From a bacterium (lineage in GTDB: Bacteria > UBP7 > UBA6624): DNA of 16,961 nt. The notes under the pieces were generated by a model that saw nothing but the letters and a program-made list of their open reading frames with translations, was not told the DNA's origin and did no database searches. Each line of letters starts with the position of its first letter. Position 1 is the first letter of the stretch. The DNA lies in contig JACNFQ010000081.1 in the NCBI GenBank assembly GCA_014384545.1, positions 1 through 16,961 on the forward strand, given 5' to 3'. The translations under genes were made by a program, and so were the position numbers. Positions 1 through 6,437 of this stretch are shown here, in pieces.

Positions 1-35
1 CGCCACTTCGGTTTGTGGGATAATGCCCCCCACCA

Positions 36-119
36 GCCGAAGTGGCGGAATCGGTAGACGCGCTGGACTCAAAATCCAGTGACCGCAAGGTCGTGTGGGT
101 TCAAGTCCCACCTTCGGCA
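36..119 (+). tRNA. tRNA-Leu (anticodon CAA)
   Basis: A class II tRNA of 84 nt that decodes the leucine codon UUG. The acceptor arms GCCGAAG (36-42) and CTTCGGC (112-118) pair fully, and A119 is the discriminator, as expected for leucine. The anticodon stem CTGGA/TCCAG (63-67, 75-79) encloses the loop CTCAAAA with anticodon CAA at 70-72. The T arm GTGGG-TTCAAGT-CCCAC is clear. The variable arm is long. CCA is not encoded in the DNA. A possible -10 box (GATAAT, 19-24) lies upstream. An 11-bp inverted copy of the tRNA 5' end sits at 1-11. Confidence 0.96.
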
Positions 120-383
120 TCTTTGCAACCCAGATTCAAGAGTGACTTTTTTTCTGGGATCCTTTTCCCGAAGCCGTTTCTCCCTTCAACGAAGAGCGCG
201 CGGACGTCATCAACTTCTCCTTTTAGGCGGGCGACGCCCAAGGACATGCTCTCCCAGGACGGGTCCTTCGATGTGGTCTTCAACGACGCGTATGCCCAAG
301 GCACCTGATTAGGCAAGGTCTCAAAACGGTCTAGACGACCGACAAAGATCGGTGGGGGGGGGTCACATGCTATACTCTATGAT
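120..383. other. Gene debris between tRNA-Leu and cluster c1
   Basis: No intact gene is seen. Two stretches read like tails of genes that are otherwise absent. Positions 161-226 in one + frame end in ...EERADVINFSF and a stop. Positions ~228-308 in another + frame end in ...SFDVVFNDAYAQGT and a stop, with mostly G/C third positions. Neither has a plausible start of its own. They fit the idea that broken neighbour-gene ends collect at cluster borders, but the parent genes cannot be named. The end of the stretch (315-383) is the c1 promoter. Confidence 0.4.
315..383 (+). promoter_or_regulatory. c1 promoter: upstream motif, G9 tract, TATACT, leaderless start
   Basis: A motif ending in GTCTCAAAACGGTCTAGA (to 335) recurs upstream of c4 with 19 of 21 positions matching. 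A run of nine G lies at 354-362, in the spacer where a -35/-10 promoter is sensitive to length. TATACT at 371-376 is followed by seven bases and then ATG at 384, so transcription should start at or next to the start codon. No Shine-Dalgarno sequence precedes the ATG. The motif-to-start distance is identical to that of c4 (49 nt). Confidence 0.6.
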
Positions 384-620
384 ATGAGGTCTCTTGTTGG
401 CGTAGGCTTCTTGGTCTTGAGTGCGGTGGTTGTCTTGGGCTCTACGTGGGCACCGCCTTCGTGGACTGGGGTAGAGTCGCCTGCGCTCCGCTTACTTGGC
501 AGAGAAGCACAAGGCGACCAGCCTGTGGGTAAGGAGGCAAATCTCCGGTTGTGCCCGCCTGTTTTCTGGAGGAATTCACACACCCCTTTCTTCGGACGAA
601 GAGAGTGGCTGCTCCGATGA
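384..620 (+). CDS. c1 Cys-rich secreted protein, 5' part with signal peptide (frame-broken)
   Basis: This frame begins with MRSLVGVGFLVLSAVVVLG, a typical N-region and hydrophobic core of a Sec signal peptide ending near residues 20-25. The ATG lies seven bases after TATACT, the same geometry as c4, whose product also begins MRSL. The frame runs on to 620, but a long Cys-rich reading frame with the expected downstream gene contact is in another + frame (to 1068). That frame is closed before 474, so the true protein probably switches frame somewhere in 475-618. This could be a real mutation, programmed frameshifting or a base-calling error. No known family is recognised. Confidence 0.5.
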   Translation: MRSLVGVGFLVLSAVVVLGSTWAPPSWTGVESPALRLLGREAQGDQPVGKEANLRLCPPVFWRNSHTPFFGRREWLLR

Positions 621-1068
621 AGGTTGTCCGGGACTTCCTCGATACGAGCCCCATCTTCAAGGCACTTCCATTGAGAAGATCGGGGTGACTTCATGCTGTG
701 TTCAGTCAGGTCCGGAATGCGAGGCAGAAGTCTGGGTTTTGCGGAGGTGGTATCACGATAGTTGTATCCTTGATGAATCGGTTTGTGATGCGGAAGTGGG
801 CAGCGAAGAGCTTTGCATCGTTAAGTCGTCTGGGGCGATGTGCGCTTATCCCAGGGAGACTGGGCAGATCTTTGTCAAGAATTGCAGAAATCCTGTCAAT
901 GGATTGAAGTGCTGCCACTGCCTCACCCATTCTGGCGACCCAGATTGCGACCCCTCGTTCTGTTGTCTGGAACCGGTTGGGTGGTGGGAAGAGCCCGAGA
1001 AGAATCCCCTGATGGGGGATGTAGCCTGCACCTGCCCGGACCTTTGTTGCCCTCGTGGGGGTGATTAG
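475..1068 (+). CDS. c1 Cys-rich secreted protein, main body
   Basis: An open frame of about 190 residues with about 21 cysteines, including CC and CxC groups (for example KCCHC, SFCC, ACTCPDLCC near the C-terminus). This suggests a disulfide-rich exported protein. The first ATG in this frame is at 496, but that start gives no signal peptide; one is in the frame starting at 384. The stop TAG (1066-1068) touches the start of the next gene (GTG 1068, ATG 1071), so the two are probably translationally coupled. The c4 counterpart also has about 21 cysteines and ends in a similar Cys cluster. Function is unknown. Confidence 0.6.
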   Translation, partial: SRLRSAYLAEKHKATSLWVRRQISGCARLFSGGIHTPLSSDEESGCSDEGCPGLPRYEPHLQGTSIEKIGVTSCCVQSGPECEAEVWVLRRWYHDSCILDESVCDAEVGSEELCIVKSSGAMCAYPRETGQIFVKNCRNPVNGLKCCHCLTHSGDPDCDPSFCCLEPVGWWEEPEKNPLMGDVACTCPDLCCPRGGD

Positions 1069-2003
1069 TGATGGGGGCTTCCTCCACCAGGCGACTCTTG
1101 CTCTCTTGCTCCGTTCTGGCTGCTTTATCTGGGTGTGTTCCAGAGAAGGGTCCTAGGATCTTAACGGATCCTTCAAGTTCAACGCCTGCCTCTCAGATTC
1201 CCGTTTCAGTGGATTGGTCCTGTGAAAGAACGACATTCCCCGGGTGCTCCCACCTTCAGCCGGGGTTCAATGCAGAGGATCCCATGGCTCGAAGAGTGGC
1301 TGGCAACCTCTCGATGCTCGCCCTTGCCCTCATGGTGGCGGTGGAGCAGGGACGCGATGTGGGAGAGTTGGTTAGATTCAAAGAGTCGCCTGAGTTTGAA
1401 GCCGTCAACCTGTGGAACCCTTATCAGGACGAGGGAGGCTTGCTTGAGGCGGGACCACCCCGGGCTGGCGCTCCTGATGGGTCCTCCTTCTTTGAGGTGT
1501 CCTTGGCTTGGGAGGGTCGCCGGTTCCTCCATGCAGTGACCAAGGATGCTGTCATCTCAGTGAAGGTGTCCATCAGTCTCCCTTCCCTTGAGGATCTGCC
1601 ACCTGGCGCTTTGGAGGAGGGGATGGGGAGAGTGGAACTCCCCTACCCGCCTATTCCCCAAGAGGAGGACCCAGCCTTGGCCGCCTGCCGCATCATCGGG
1701 AAGGTCGCCTTCCATGCCCGCCCTTCGTTGCCAATACGTGGGGTGGCAGCCGACCCCCTCCCAGATGCCACAGGATTGGAGGACCTCAAGACGAATTGGC
1801 GGTTGTGGGATCCTGAGACCTTCTTCTCTGACAGCCCCATTCTCCCCGAGAATGTCTCGCTTCATCCGGGTTTGACATGGCCAGGCCCCTTTACCGACTG
1901 CCACACCTCGGAGGGGTCGGTATGGAAGAGGGGAACGCCTCTAGAGAAGGGGGTGTTCTCGCGGCTAGAGGAGCTTGGTCTTTTGGGAGACCCAAACCCC
2001 TAA
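1068..2003 (+). CDS. c1 predicted lipoprotein, paralogue of the c4 lipoprotein
   Basis: About 311 residues. The N-terminus RRLLLSCSVLAALSGC is a lipoprotein signal with lipobox LSGC (Cys ~23), so the protein should be acylated and membrane-anchored outside the cytoplasm. It is paralogous to the c4 lipoprotein (11273-12217) through four blocks in the same order: LQPGF...RRVAGNL, PEFEAVNLWNPY, GLEDLKTNWRLWD, and DCHTSEGSVW. No known domain is recognised. The start is GTG 1068 (overlapping the previous stop by one base) or ATG 1071. It follows the Cys-rich gene as in the other clusters, which suggests the two products act together at the cell surface. Confidence 0.8.
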   Translation: MMGASSTRRLLLSCSVLAALSGCVPEKGPRILTDPSSSTPASQIPVSVDWSCERTTFPGCSHLQPGFNAEDPMARRVAGNLSMLALALMVAVEQGRDVGELVRFKESPEFEAVNLWNPYQDEGGLLEAGPPRAGAPDGSSFFEVSLAWEGRRFLHAVTKDAVISVKVSISLPSLEDLPPGALEEGMGRVELPYPPIPQEEDPALAACRIIGKVAFHARPSLPIRGVAADPLPDATGLEDLKTNWRLWDPETFFSDSPILPENVSLHPGLTWPGPFTDCHTSEGSVWKRGTPLEKGVFSRLEELGLLGDPNP

Positions 2004-2023
2004 AGGCAAGACGCTGAGGAGCC

Positions 2024-2160
2024 CCCGCCTAACGGGTAGAACGAGATCCGTTAGGGCGACCATCACTTTAGGGCAAGGCTTGTGGCTTGGAGAGCCAAAA
2101 TCACCGACCTAACGGAGAGCCACAACCCCCAGCCTATCGGTCTTAGGGGGGGCGCCTGGG
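2024..2160. terminator. Nested inverted repeats between convergent c1 and gltA
   Basis: CCTAACGG (2028-2035) and CCGTTAGG (2048-2055) form an 8-bp stem with a 12-nt loop. A third CCTAACGG is at 2108-2115. TTGTGGCT (2080-2087) and AGCCACAA (2118-2125) form a second 8-bp inverted repeat around it. The position between two convergent genes suggests bidirectional transcription termination, but there is no T tract. A G7 run is at 2146-2152. Termination is inferred. Confidence 0.35.
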
Positions 2161-3267
2161 CTAGGCCTTGGTGGTGAGGTCGCGGGGGCCGGTGTAGACC
2201 AAGCGGGGACGCATCAGGCGATTGGATGCCTTCTGCTCCAGGATATGGGCGCACCATCCAGAAACACGACTCATCGCAAAGATAGGGGTGTAGATATCCA
2301 GCGGGATGCCCATGCTGTAGTACAGGCTAGCCGAGTAAAAATCAACATTGGGGTCAATATCCTTCTTGGCTTTCATGACCTCCACCATGCGGTCGCTCAT
2401 CCTCAGCCACTTTTCGTCTGCACCCCTCCCTATCATCCCCACCGAAAGTTCCCGTAGCACTTTAGCACGGGGATCGAAGACCTTATAGACGCGATGACCA
2501 AATCCCATAATGCGCCTTTTGTGGGCAAGGGCGTCGTCCACAAACGCCTCGGCTTCGTCTTCGCTGCCAATTGTGAGGAGCATCTCCATCACGCGGCTGT
2601 TCGCTCCACCATGGAGGGCTCCCTTGAGCGTGCCGATGGCGCTGACGACCGCCGAATGGAGGTCGCTCATTGTGCTGGTCGTAACGCGAGCACTAAATGT
2701 GCTGGCATTGCAACCATGGTCTGCGTGGAGAGTAAGGCAGGCATCAAAGACCCGCACGAAATGGTCGTCGGGTTCTTCGTCCCGAATGGATCGCATAAAG
2801 TACCTTGCCATATCATCATTGGGGTTGTTATCTAAAGGGGGAAGTCCCTCTCGAATGCGGTGAAAGGTCGCAACCGCAGCACCCAACTGACCAATGAGCC
2901 GGAAGGATTTCGCTCGGTTCGCTTCCACGCTGTCATCCTCCGAAGCGCTGTCTATCCCTCCCAAGAGGCTTACTGCCGTGCGGATGGCGTCCATCGGATG
3001 GGCGTCTTTGCACGCCTCCAATGCGGCCACCACTGCGGGGGGCAAGGTGCGAGAAAGAGCGATCTGTTCCCTCAGAGTTTCCCGTTCGTCGGCGTCGGGT
3101 AGAACCCCGAAAAAGAGCAAAAAGACAGTATCCTCAAAGGTGCGATTCAAAGCGAGGTCCTCAATGGTATAACCTCTGTAAATGAGTTCACCCTTTTGAC
3201 CATCTACACTGGAAAGTTTACTCTCTCCGATATGGATTCCTTCTAGTCCTTGGTTCATTTCAACCAT
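2161..3267 (-). CDS. gltA: Citrate synthase
   Basis: Condenses acetyl-CoA and oxaloacetate to citrate, the entry step of the TCA cycle, in the cytoplasm. The 368-residue length matches the shorter bacterial citrate/2-methylcitrate synthase type. Active-site elements are visible: HADHGCNAST (residues 181-190), GALHGGAN with H219, MGFGHRVYK with H258, and VDFYSASLYY with D309, which make up the His-His-Asp catalytic set. The C-terminal RLVYTGP block is typical. ATG 3267 is preceded by GGAGG with a 9-nt spacing. The gene is divergent from the lhgO-like gene (99 bp between starts) and convergent with c1. Sequence alone cannot fully separate citrate from methylcitrate synthase, but citrate synthase is the better call. 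Confidence 0.94.
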   Translation of the reverse strand: MVEMNQGLEGIHIGESKLSSVDGQKGELIYRGYTIEDLALNRTFEDTVFLLFFGVLPDADERETLREQIALSRTLPPAVVAALEACKDAHPMDAIRTAVSLLGGIDSASEDDSVEANRAKSFRLIGQLGAAVATFHRIREGLPPLDNNPNDDMARYFMRSIRDEEPDDHFVRVFDACLTLHADHGCNASTFSARVTTSTMSDLHSAVVSAIGTLKGALHGGANSRVMEMLLTIGSEDEAEAFVDDALAHKRRIMGFGHRVYKVFDPRAKVLRELSVGMIGRGADEKWLRMSDRMVEVMKAKKDIDPNVDFYSASLYYSMGIPLDIYTPIFAMSRVSGWCAHILEQKASNRLMRPRLVYTGPRDLTTKA

Positions 3268-3366
3268 GATGTGTATCCTCCAAACTGTTCCGTGGGGATT
3301 CTAGAGGAAGCCCCTCGGTTCCAAGGTCTGGAAATGGTGGCGATACCTCTCTATTGACGGATTACG

Positions 3367-4566
3367 ATGGGGTGCGTGGACAACAGTTATGATTTTGTGG
3401 TTGTGGGTGGGGGATTGGTGGGGCTTTCTACCGCCCGAGCACTCCTCACTCGCCACCCCACCTCCAAGGTGGCTCTCCTTGAAAAAGAGGACGGCGTCGC
3501 CAAACACCAGTCGGGGAGGAACTCGGGCGTGGTCCATTCAGGCATCTACTATGCTCCAGGCTCTCAAAAAGCCCAACTGACAGAAAAGGGCAAGGTTGCA
3601 TTGGCATCGTATTGTCGCGAGAAGAAGATCCCTTGGCGAACTGTAGGAAAACTGATTATCGCCACAACGCCTGAAGAGGTGCCGGCGCTGGAGGGACTAT
3701 ACCAGAGAGCCAAAGAAGACCCTGTAGGCGAAGTGCACCTCTTGGATGGGAGCGGGATTCGTGGGGTGGAGCCCAAGGGGTCAGGGTTGGTCGCTCTCCA
3801 CTTGCCCGATAGCGCCATTACCGAATACACTCGGATTGCTAAGGCGATCGCTACGGACTTGTGGGAAGCTGGCGCAACCGTTCTCTACAACCACGAACTA
3901 CACAATGCCACTCTCAAGAAAGGGGAATGGCACTTGGAGACATCCCAGGGGGTCGTGAACGGAGCCTACTTTCTGAACACCGCTGGACTCCAAGCCGATA
4001 GGTTGGCGTGGGTGGCGGGCGCCAACCCCTCCGTTCGCATCTTCCCATTCCGCGGGGAGTATTGGCGTCTCAAGCCCGAATCAAGCATCACCAAAGCGCT
4101 TCTCTATCCTGCACCAAACCTAGGAATGCCTTTCTTGGGCGTTCATTTCACACCAGAGATGGATGGTGGAACCCTTCTTGGACCCAACGCCCTACTCGCC
4201 TGGCACCGCGAAGGATACGAAAGGGGAATGGTAGAGAACCGCCAGATTGTGGATGCCCTAAGTTGGACAGGGTTCTGGTGTTTGGGTGGGCGCCATCTAC
4301 GGGCAGGGTGGGAGGAGTGGAAGCGCTCTCGCACGGCTCAAGCCGTTGCGCATTCAGCCCGACGACTCGTTCCATCTCTCCCCGACAACGCCCTCCAAAG
4401 GGCACTTTCGGGGGTGCGTGCCCAAGCGGTAGACCAAGATGGAAACCTCGTGAATGACTTTGTGGTGGAGGAGTCCCCTCAGGCGCTCCACCTTCTGAAC
4501 GCCCCCAGTCCCGCCGCCACGGCGTGCCTTGCTATCGGGGAGTACATCGCTAAGATGCTTCCATAA
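3367..4566 (+). CDS. lhgO: L-2-hydroxyglutarate oxidase/dehydrogenase (FAD)
   Basis: A flavoenzyme of the DAO/FAD-dependent oxidoreductase fold that oxidises L-2-hydroxyglutarate to 2-oxoglutarate and passes electrons to oxygen or quinones. The 399 residues match LhgO (YgaF). The N-terminal Rossmann dinucleotide motif VVVGGGLVGLSTA (residues ~11-23), the family signature HQSGRNSGVVHSGIYY (~47-62), and the C-terminal GVRAQAVDQDGNLVNDF and LLNAPSPAATACLAIGEYIA segments are all present. There is no strong Shine-Dalgarno before ATG 3367. Its last ~18 codons recur as a remnant at 7353-7425, just before the metallophosphoesterase gene, so the two genes were probably adjacent and overlapping before c2/c3 came between them. 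A general FAD oxidoreductase is the only real alternative. Confidence 0.87.
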   Translation: MGCVDNSYDFVVVGGGLVGLSTARALLTRHPTSKVALLEKEDGVAKHQSGRNSGVVHSGIYYAPGSQKAQLTEKGKVALASYCREKKIPWRTVGKLIIATTPEEVPALEGLYQRAKEDPVGEVHLLDGSGIRGVEPKGSGLVALHLPDSAITEYTRIAKAIATDLWEAGATVLYNHELHNATLKKGEWHLETSQGVVNGAYFLNTAGLQADRLAWVAGANPSVRIFPFRGEYWRLKPESSITKALLYPAPNLGMPFLGVHFTPEMDGGTLLGPNALLAWHREGYERGMVENRQIVDALSWTGFWCLGGRHLRAGWEEWKRSRTAQAVAHSARRLVPSLPDNALQRALSGVRAQAVDQDGNLVNDFVVEESPQALHLLNAPSPAATACLAIGEYIAKMLP

Positions 4567-4757
4567 AGACTTGCCTTCAGCGATATCCATACCGACTGTG
4601 AAGGCGGCTGGGTACCTTCTGATTTTTGCTTTTCGGGGCGGGCTGACCACTCCTACGGGATTGAGGTGGCGAAGCAGAGGGCTGCACCCAGAGATGTATT
4701 ACGGAGGGGTTGAAGGCGCGTGAGAAGGACTCTTTGGCGGAGGAGATAAGAGCCTAG
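4567..4757 (+). pseudogene. 5' stub of a metallophosphoesterase gene plus unrelated coding debris
   Basis: Directly after the lhgO stop, 4573-4597 are identical over 25 bases to the 5' end of the intact metallophosphoesterase gene at 7434-7458, encoding AFSDIHTD, the first metal-binding motif. The copy has lost its start codon (GTG replaced, with a 2-nt length change) and diverges after ~4605, so it is a dead fragment of about 12 codons. Beyond it, 4707-4757 in one + frame reads GLKAREKDSLAEEIRA and a stop, which looks like another gene tail. No complete gene is seen. This is the left copy of the duplicated lhgO/phosphoesterase junction. Confidence 0.75.
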
Positions 4758-5179
4758 TGCCCGGATGGAGGGGCTGGGTGCACGAAGATCGACCAACCAC
4801 CCTCGCGCCATTCAGTCGTTACTTCGGCTCCGCCTGTCTGCATCGCCAAGATTCTGAACGCGTCCTCCACTGAGCCAACGAAATCAATCGCTACGGCGTG
4901 CTGTGGCATCGTTTCGCAGACATGCTCCCCCATCTCCTCTCCCCTCTCTGCCTGATAGGTGCAGGAGTAGAAGAGGTCAGGATCCACCCAGAGGGATACA
5001 TCGGCAGAATGAGCCACAGATTGCATTGCGCCCAAGAGGGGCATCGCCTCCTTGATTGTGAATCTCATGCTTGGGAGGGGGATTGGTGGCTGTTCGGCAT
5101 CCGTGCTGTTTTGACCAGCTAAACCTCCTAAGAAAATCAAGCAAAGAACAGGGATCAATCCCATCCAAGTCTCTTTCAT
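4754..5179 (-). CDS. c2 signal-peptide protein with STN-like repeats
   Basis: About 141 residues from ATG 5179, chosen because GGGAGG lies five bases upstream and the N-terminus MKETWMGLIPVLCLIFLGGLAG is then a clean signal peptide. The mature part resembles the short N-terminal domain of secretins and TonB receptors (STN): MRFTIKEAMPLLGAMQSVAHSADVSLWVDP and later VAIDFVGSVEDAFRILAMQTGGAEV...WSIFV. The second segment resembles the C-terminal part of the upstream Cys-rich product (VSVDFYGTKKDIIAALAAATGG). It has only two or three cysteines. No secretin or barrel domain follows, so it is not a secretin. It lies 25 nt after the Cys-rich gene and is probably cotranscribed with it. Confidence 0.66.
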   Translation of the reverse strand: MKETWMGLIPVLCLIFLGGLAGQNSTDAEQPPIPLPSMRFTIKEAMPLLGAMQSVAHSADVSLWVDPDLFYSCTYQAERGEEMGEHVCETMPQHAVAIDFVGSVEDAFRILAMQTGGAEVTTEWREGGWSIFVHPAPPSGH

Positions 5180-5204
5180 AAATCCTCCCAATCTCCCCAA
5201 CGAC

Positions 5205-5564
5205 CTACAGTTGAATCCCAAGAGAGGAGAGTAGGGTAAAGAGAAGAACATCCGACTCTTGAACTGTGATGACGGTCTCTGAATCGCTGGAAAAGGAACC
5301 TCCGGTTGCAGCGGCTAGGGCGGCGATAATGTCCTTCTTCGTGCCATAGAAGTCCACAGATACTTTGTGGTTCCCAAAGGTGGAGCATAGCACTGGAAAG
5401 GGGTCGGGAACGGGACCACACCAGCAGTGCGTGGCACAGCCGGTTTGAAGACAGATGATACAGACCGCCCCTCCCACACCTTCACATGTTATTGAGCATC
5501 TGCAGGATGAACCAGCGTCGCAATTGTAGGTTGTTGAGATCTCAAAAGCCTCCCTAGAAATCAT
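5205..5564 (-). CDS. c2 Cys-rich protein with C-terminal STN-like segment
   Basis: From ATG 5564 the product is ~119 residues with ten cysteines in the first ~65 (SSCRC, CIIC, CATHCWC), followed by a Cys-free segment VSVDFYGTKKDIIAALAAATGGSF...ETVITV resembling an STN-type fold. It is the first gene of c2 and lies 25 nt before its partner. The start is unsure. TATAAT on the minus strand (5568-5563) overlaps the ATG, so it cannot be both promoter and start; an in-frame ATG at 5603 is the alternative, and the open frame extends to 5798. No signal peptide is seen from either start, unlike c1, c3 and c4, so the 5' end may be damaged. Function unknown. Confidence 0.5.
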   Translation of the reverse strand: MISREAFEISTTYNCDAGSSCRCSITCEGVGGAVCIICLQTGCATHCWCGPVPDPFPVLCSTFGNHKVSVDFYGTKKDIIAALAAATGGSFSSDSETVITVQESDVLLFTLLSSLGIQL

Positions 5565-5710
5565 TATACACACATTTGCGTACAGGTGGCATCTCTGGAG
5601 CATGGAGACCACATCCCCGTTGGGGGAGGCGGAGACGCGCGAGTGGGCGGCGAACGGTGGCGGCGGTTCGCGTTGGGGGCGACACTGTCCCGCCCCCTCT
5701 TTCTTGGGCG

Positions 5711-5923
5711 GTGATCGCGGGGGAAGGAAAGGGATCCGAAGGCCTCCCCCGGGCATCGTTGCTGGTGGTGGGCTGGACGATCTTGGTGTGGCAGTCACCG
5801 CATCTCGCCTACGCCATCACCTGGATCGGGGTCGCTGCCCTCGTCCTGGCCTATGGAGTTTGGGGAGTGACTAGGAGGATTCGGGGGAAGCGAGGCTCTG
5901 TTCCTGTGCTGAAAGAAATGTGA
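5711..5923 (+). CDS. Possible small membrane protein or 3' remnant
   Basis: The frame has two hydrophobic segments, LLVVGWTILVW and YAITWIGVAALVLAYGVWGV, then a basic tail RRIRGKRGS, which is a convincing membrane hairpin. GTG 5711 is a possible start without a Shine-Dalgarno; the frame is open upstream to 5576. Local GC is higher than in c2 or c3, more like the dinB region, so this could be the tail of a lost housekeeping membrane protein left between c2 and c3. It is not a member of the Cys-rich set. Confidence 0.35.
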   Translation: MIAGEGKGSEGLPRASLLVVGWTILVWQSPHLAYAITWIGVAALVLAYGVWGVTRRIRGKRGSVPVLKEM

Positions 5924-5968
5924 GGTTTGAATACCTCTTGTGGCGAAGAACTCCCCCAGATGATTTGC

Positions 5969-5995
5969 GGGGGGGGCGTACCCTATAATGCTGGC
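5969..5995 (+). promoter_or_regulatory. c3 promoter: G8 tract, TATAAT, leaderless start
   Basis: Eight G (5969-5976), seven bases, a perfect TATAAT (5984-5989), six bases, then GTG at 5996. There is no Shine-Dalgarno. The order and spacing match the c1 and c4 promoters, but the upstream GTCTCAA...GTCTAGA motif of those two is absent here. Confidence 0.6.
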
Positions 5996-6313
5996 GTGCA
6001 GACGATAATCCTGACCTTTTCCCTTTCGTTACTATTGGTGGGTCCTGCACCTATGCAAGACGATCCAACCACGCCCGGTGCAGCGATCTGTCCTGCCCAG
6101 GTGCTCGCTGGAGGTAGTTGCGGCTGTTGCCAAATCAACAAGTTTGAGAGTGCGGGGATAAACAGTTTCACCCTGTGGTATGACTGCACGGCCCATGAAG
6201 GGTGGTGGGGGTGGGAGGATTCCATCCCACCAGGGCATGCAACGTGTGGCTTGCAGATCAGCACGAGGAATGTTGGATTCCAATACTTCAAGGATCCAAG
6301 TGGGATGTTGTGA
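5996..6313 (+). CDS. c3 Cys-rich secreted protein (frame-broken near its 3' end)
   Basis: From GTG 5996, six bases after TATAAT, the product starts MQTIILTFSLSLLLVGPAP, a signal peptide. The mature part carries SCGCC and further cysteines and is rich in Trp (EGWWGWED). The frame stops at 6313, but another + frame continues with WDVVNCSEMG...RCTSCN to a stop at 6414, only 23 nt before the next gene, and that Cys-rich end resembles the ends of the c1 and c4 proteins. I infer a frame break at about 6285-6312. It is the first gene of c3 and probably cotranscribed with the lipoprotein gene that follows. No family is recognised. Confidence 0.6.
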   Translation: MQTIILTFSLSLLLVGPAPMQDDPTTPGAAICPAQVLAGGSCGCCQINKFESAGINSFTLWYDCTAHEGWWGWEDSIPPGHATCGLQISTRNVGFQYFKDPSGML

Positions 6314-6414
6314 ATTGCTCCGAGATGGGACAGCAAATCAGCCAAGTCGAGGCTTGTGCCACCAGCGAGTTCGAGGATCCTGGGGACGATCCCCGTTGCA
6401 CATCCTGCAATTGA
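6290..6414 (+). pseudogene. c3 Cys-rich gene, out-of-frame C-terminal tail
   Basis: This frame reads KWDVVNCSEMGQQ and continues to DPRCTSCN and a stop at 6412-6414. It adds about four cysteines and ends like the other Cys-rich products. It has no start or Shine-Dalgarno of its own, so it is best read as the displaced 3' end of the gene starting at 5996. A single-base correction in 6285-6312 would join the two. Confidence 0.5.
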
Positions 6415-6437
6415 GCCTAACGGGGAGGAGACGAAAA

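Noticed and set aside
42-308. 88-residue + frame across the tRNA
   Set aside because: It begins inside the tRNA gene; only its last part looks coding, and that is listed as debris.
5922-5937. Inverted repeat GAGGT-TTGAAT-ACCTC before the c3 promoter
   Set aside because: Five base pairs only; too weak to call an operator or terminator.
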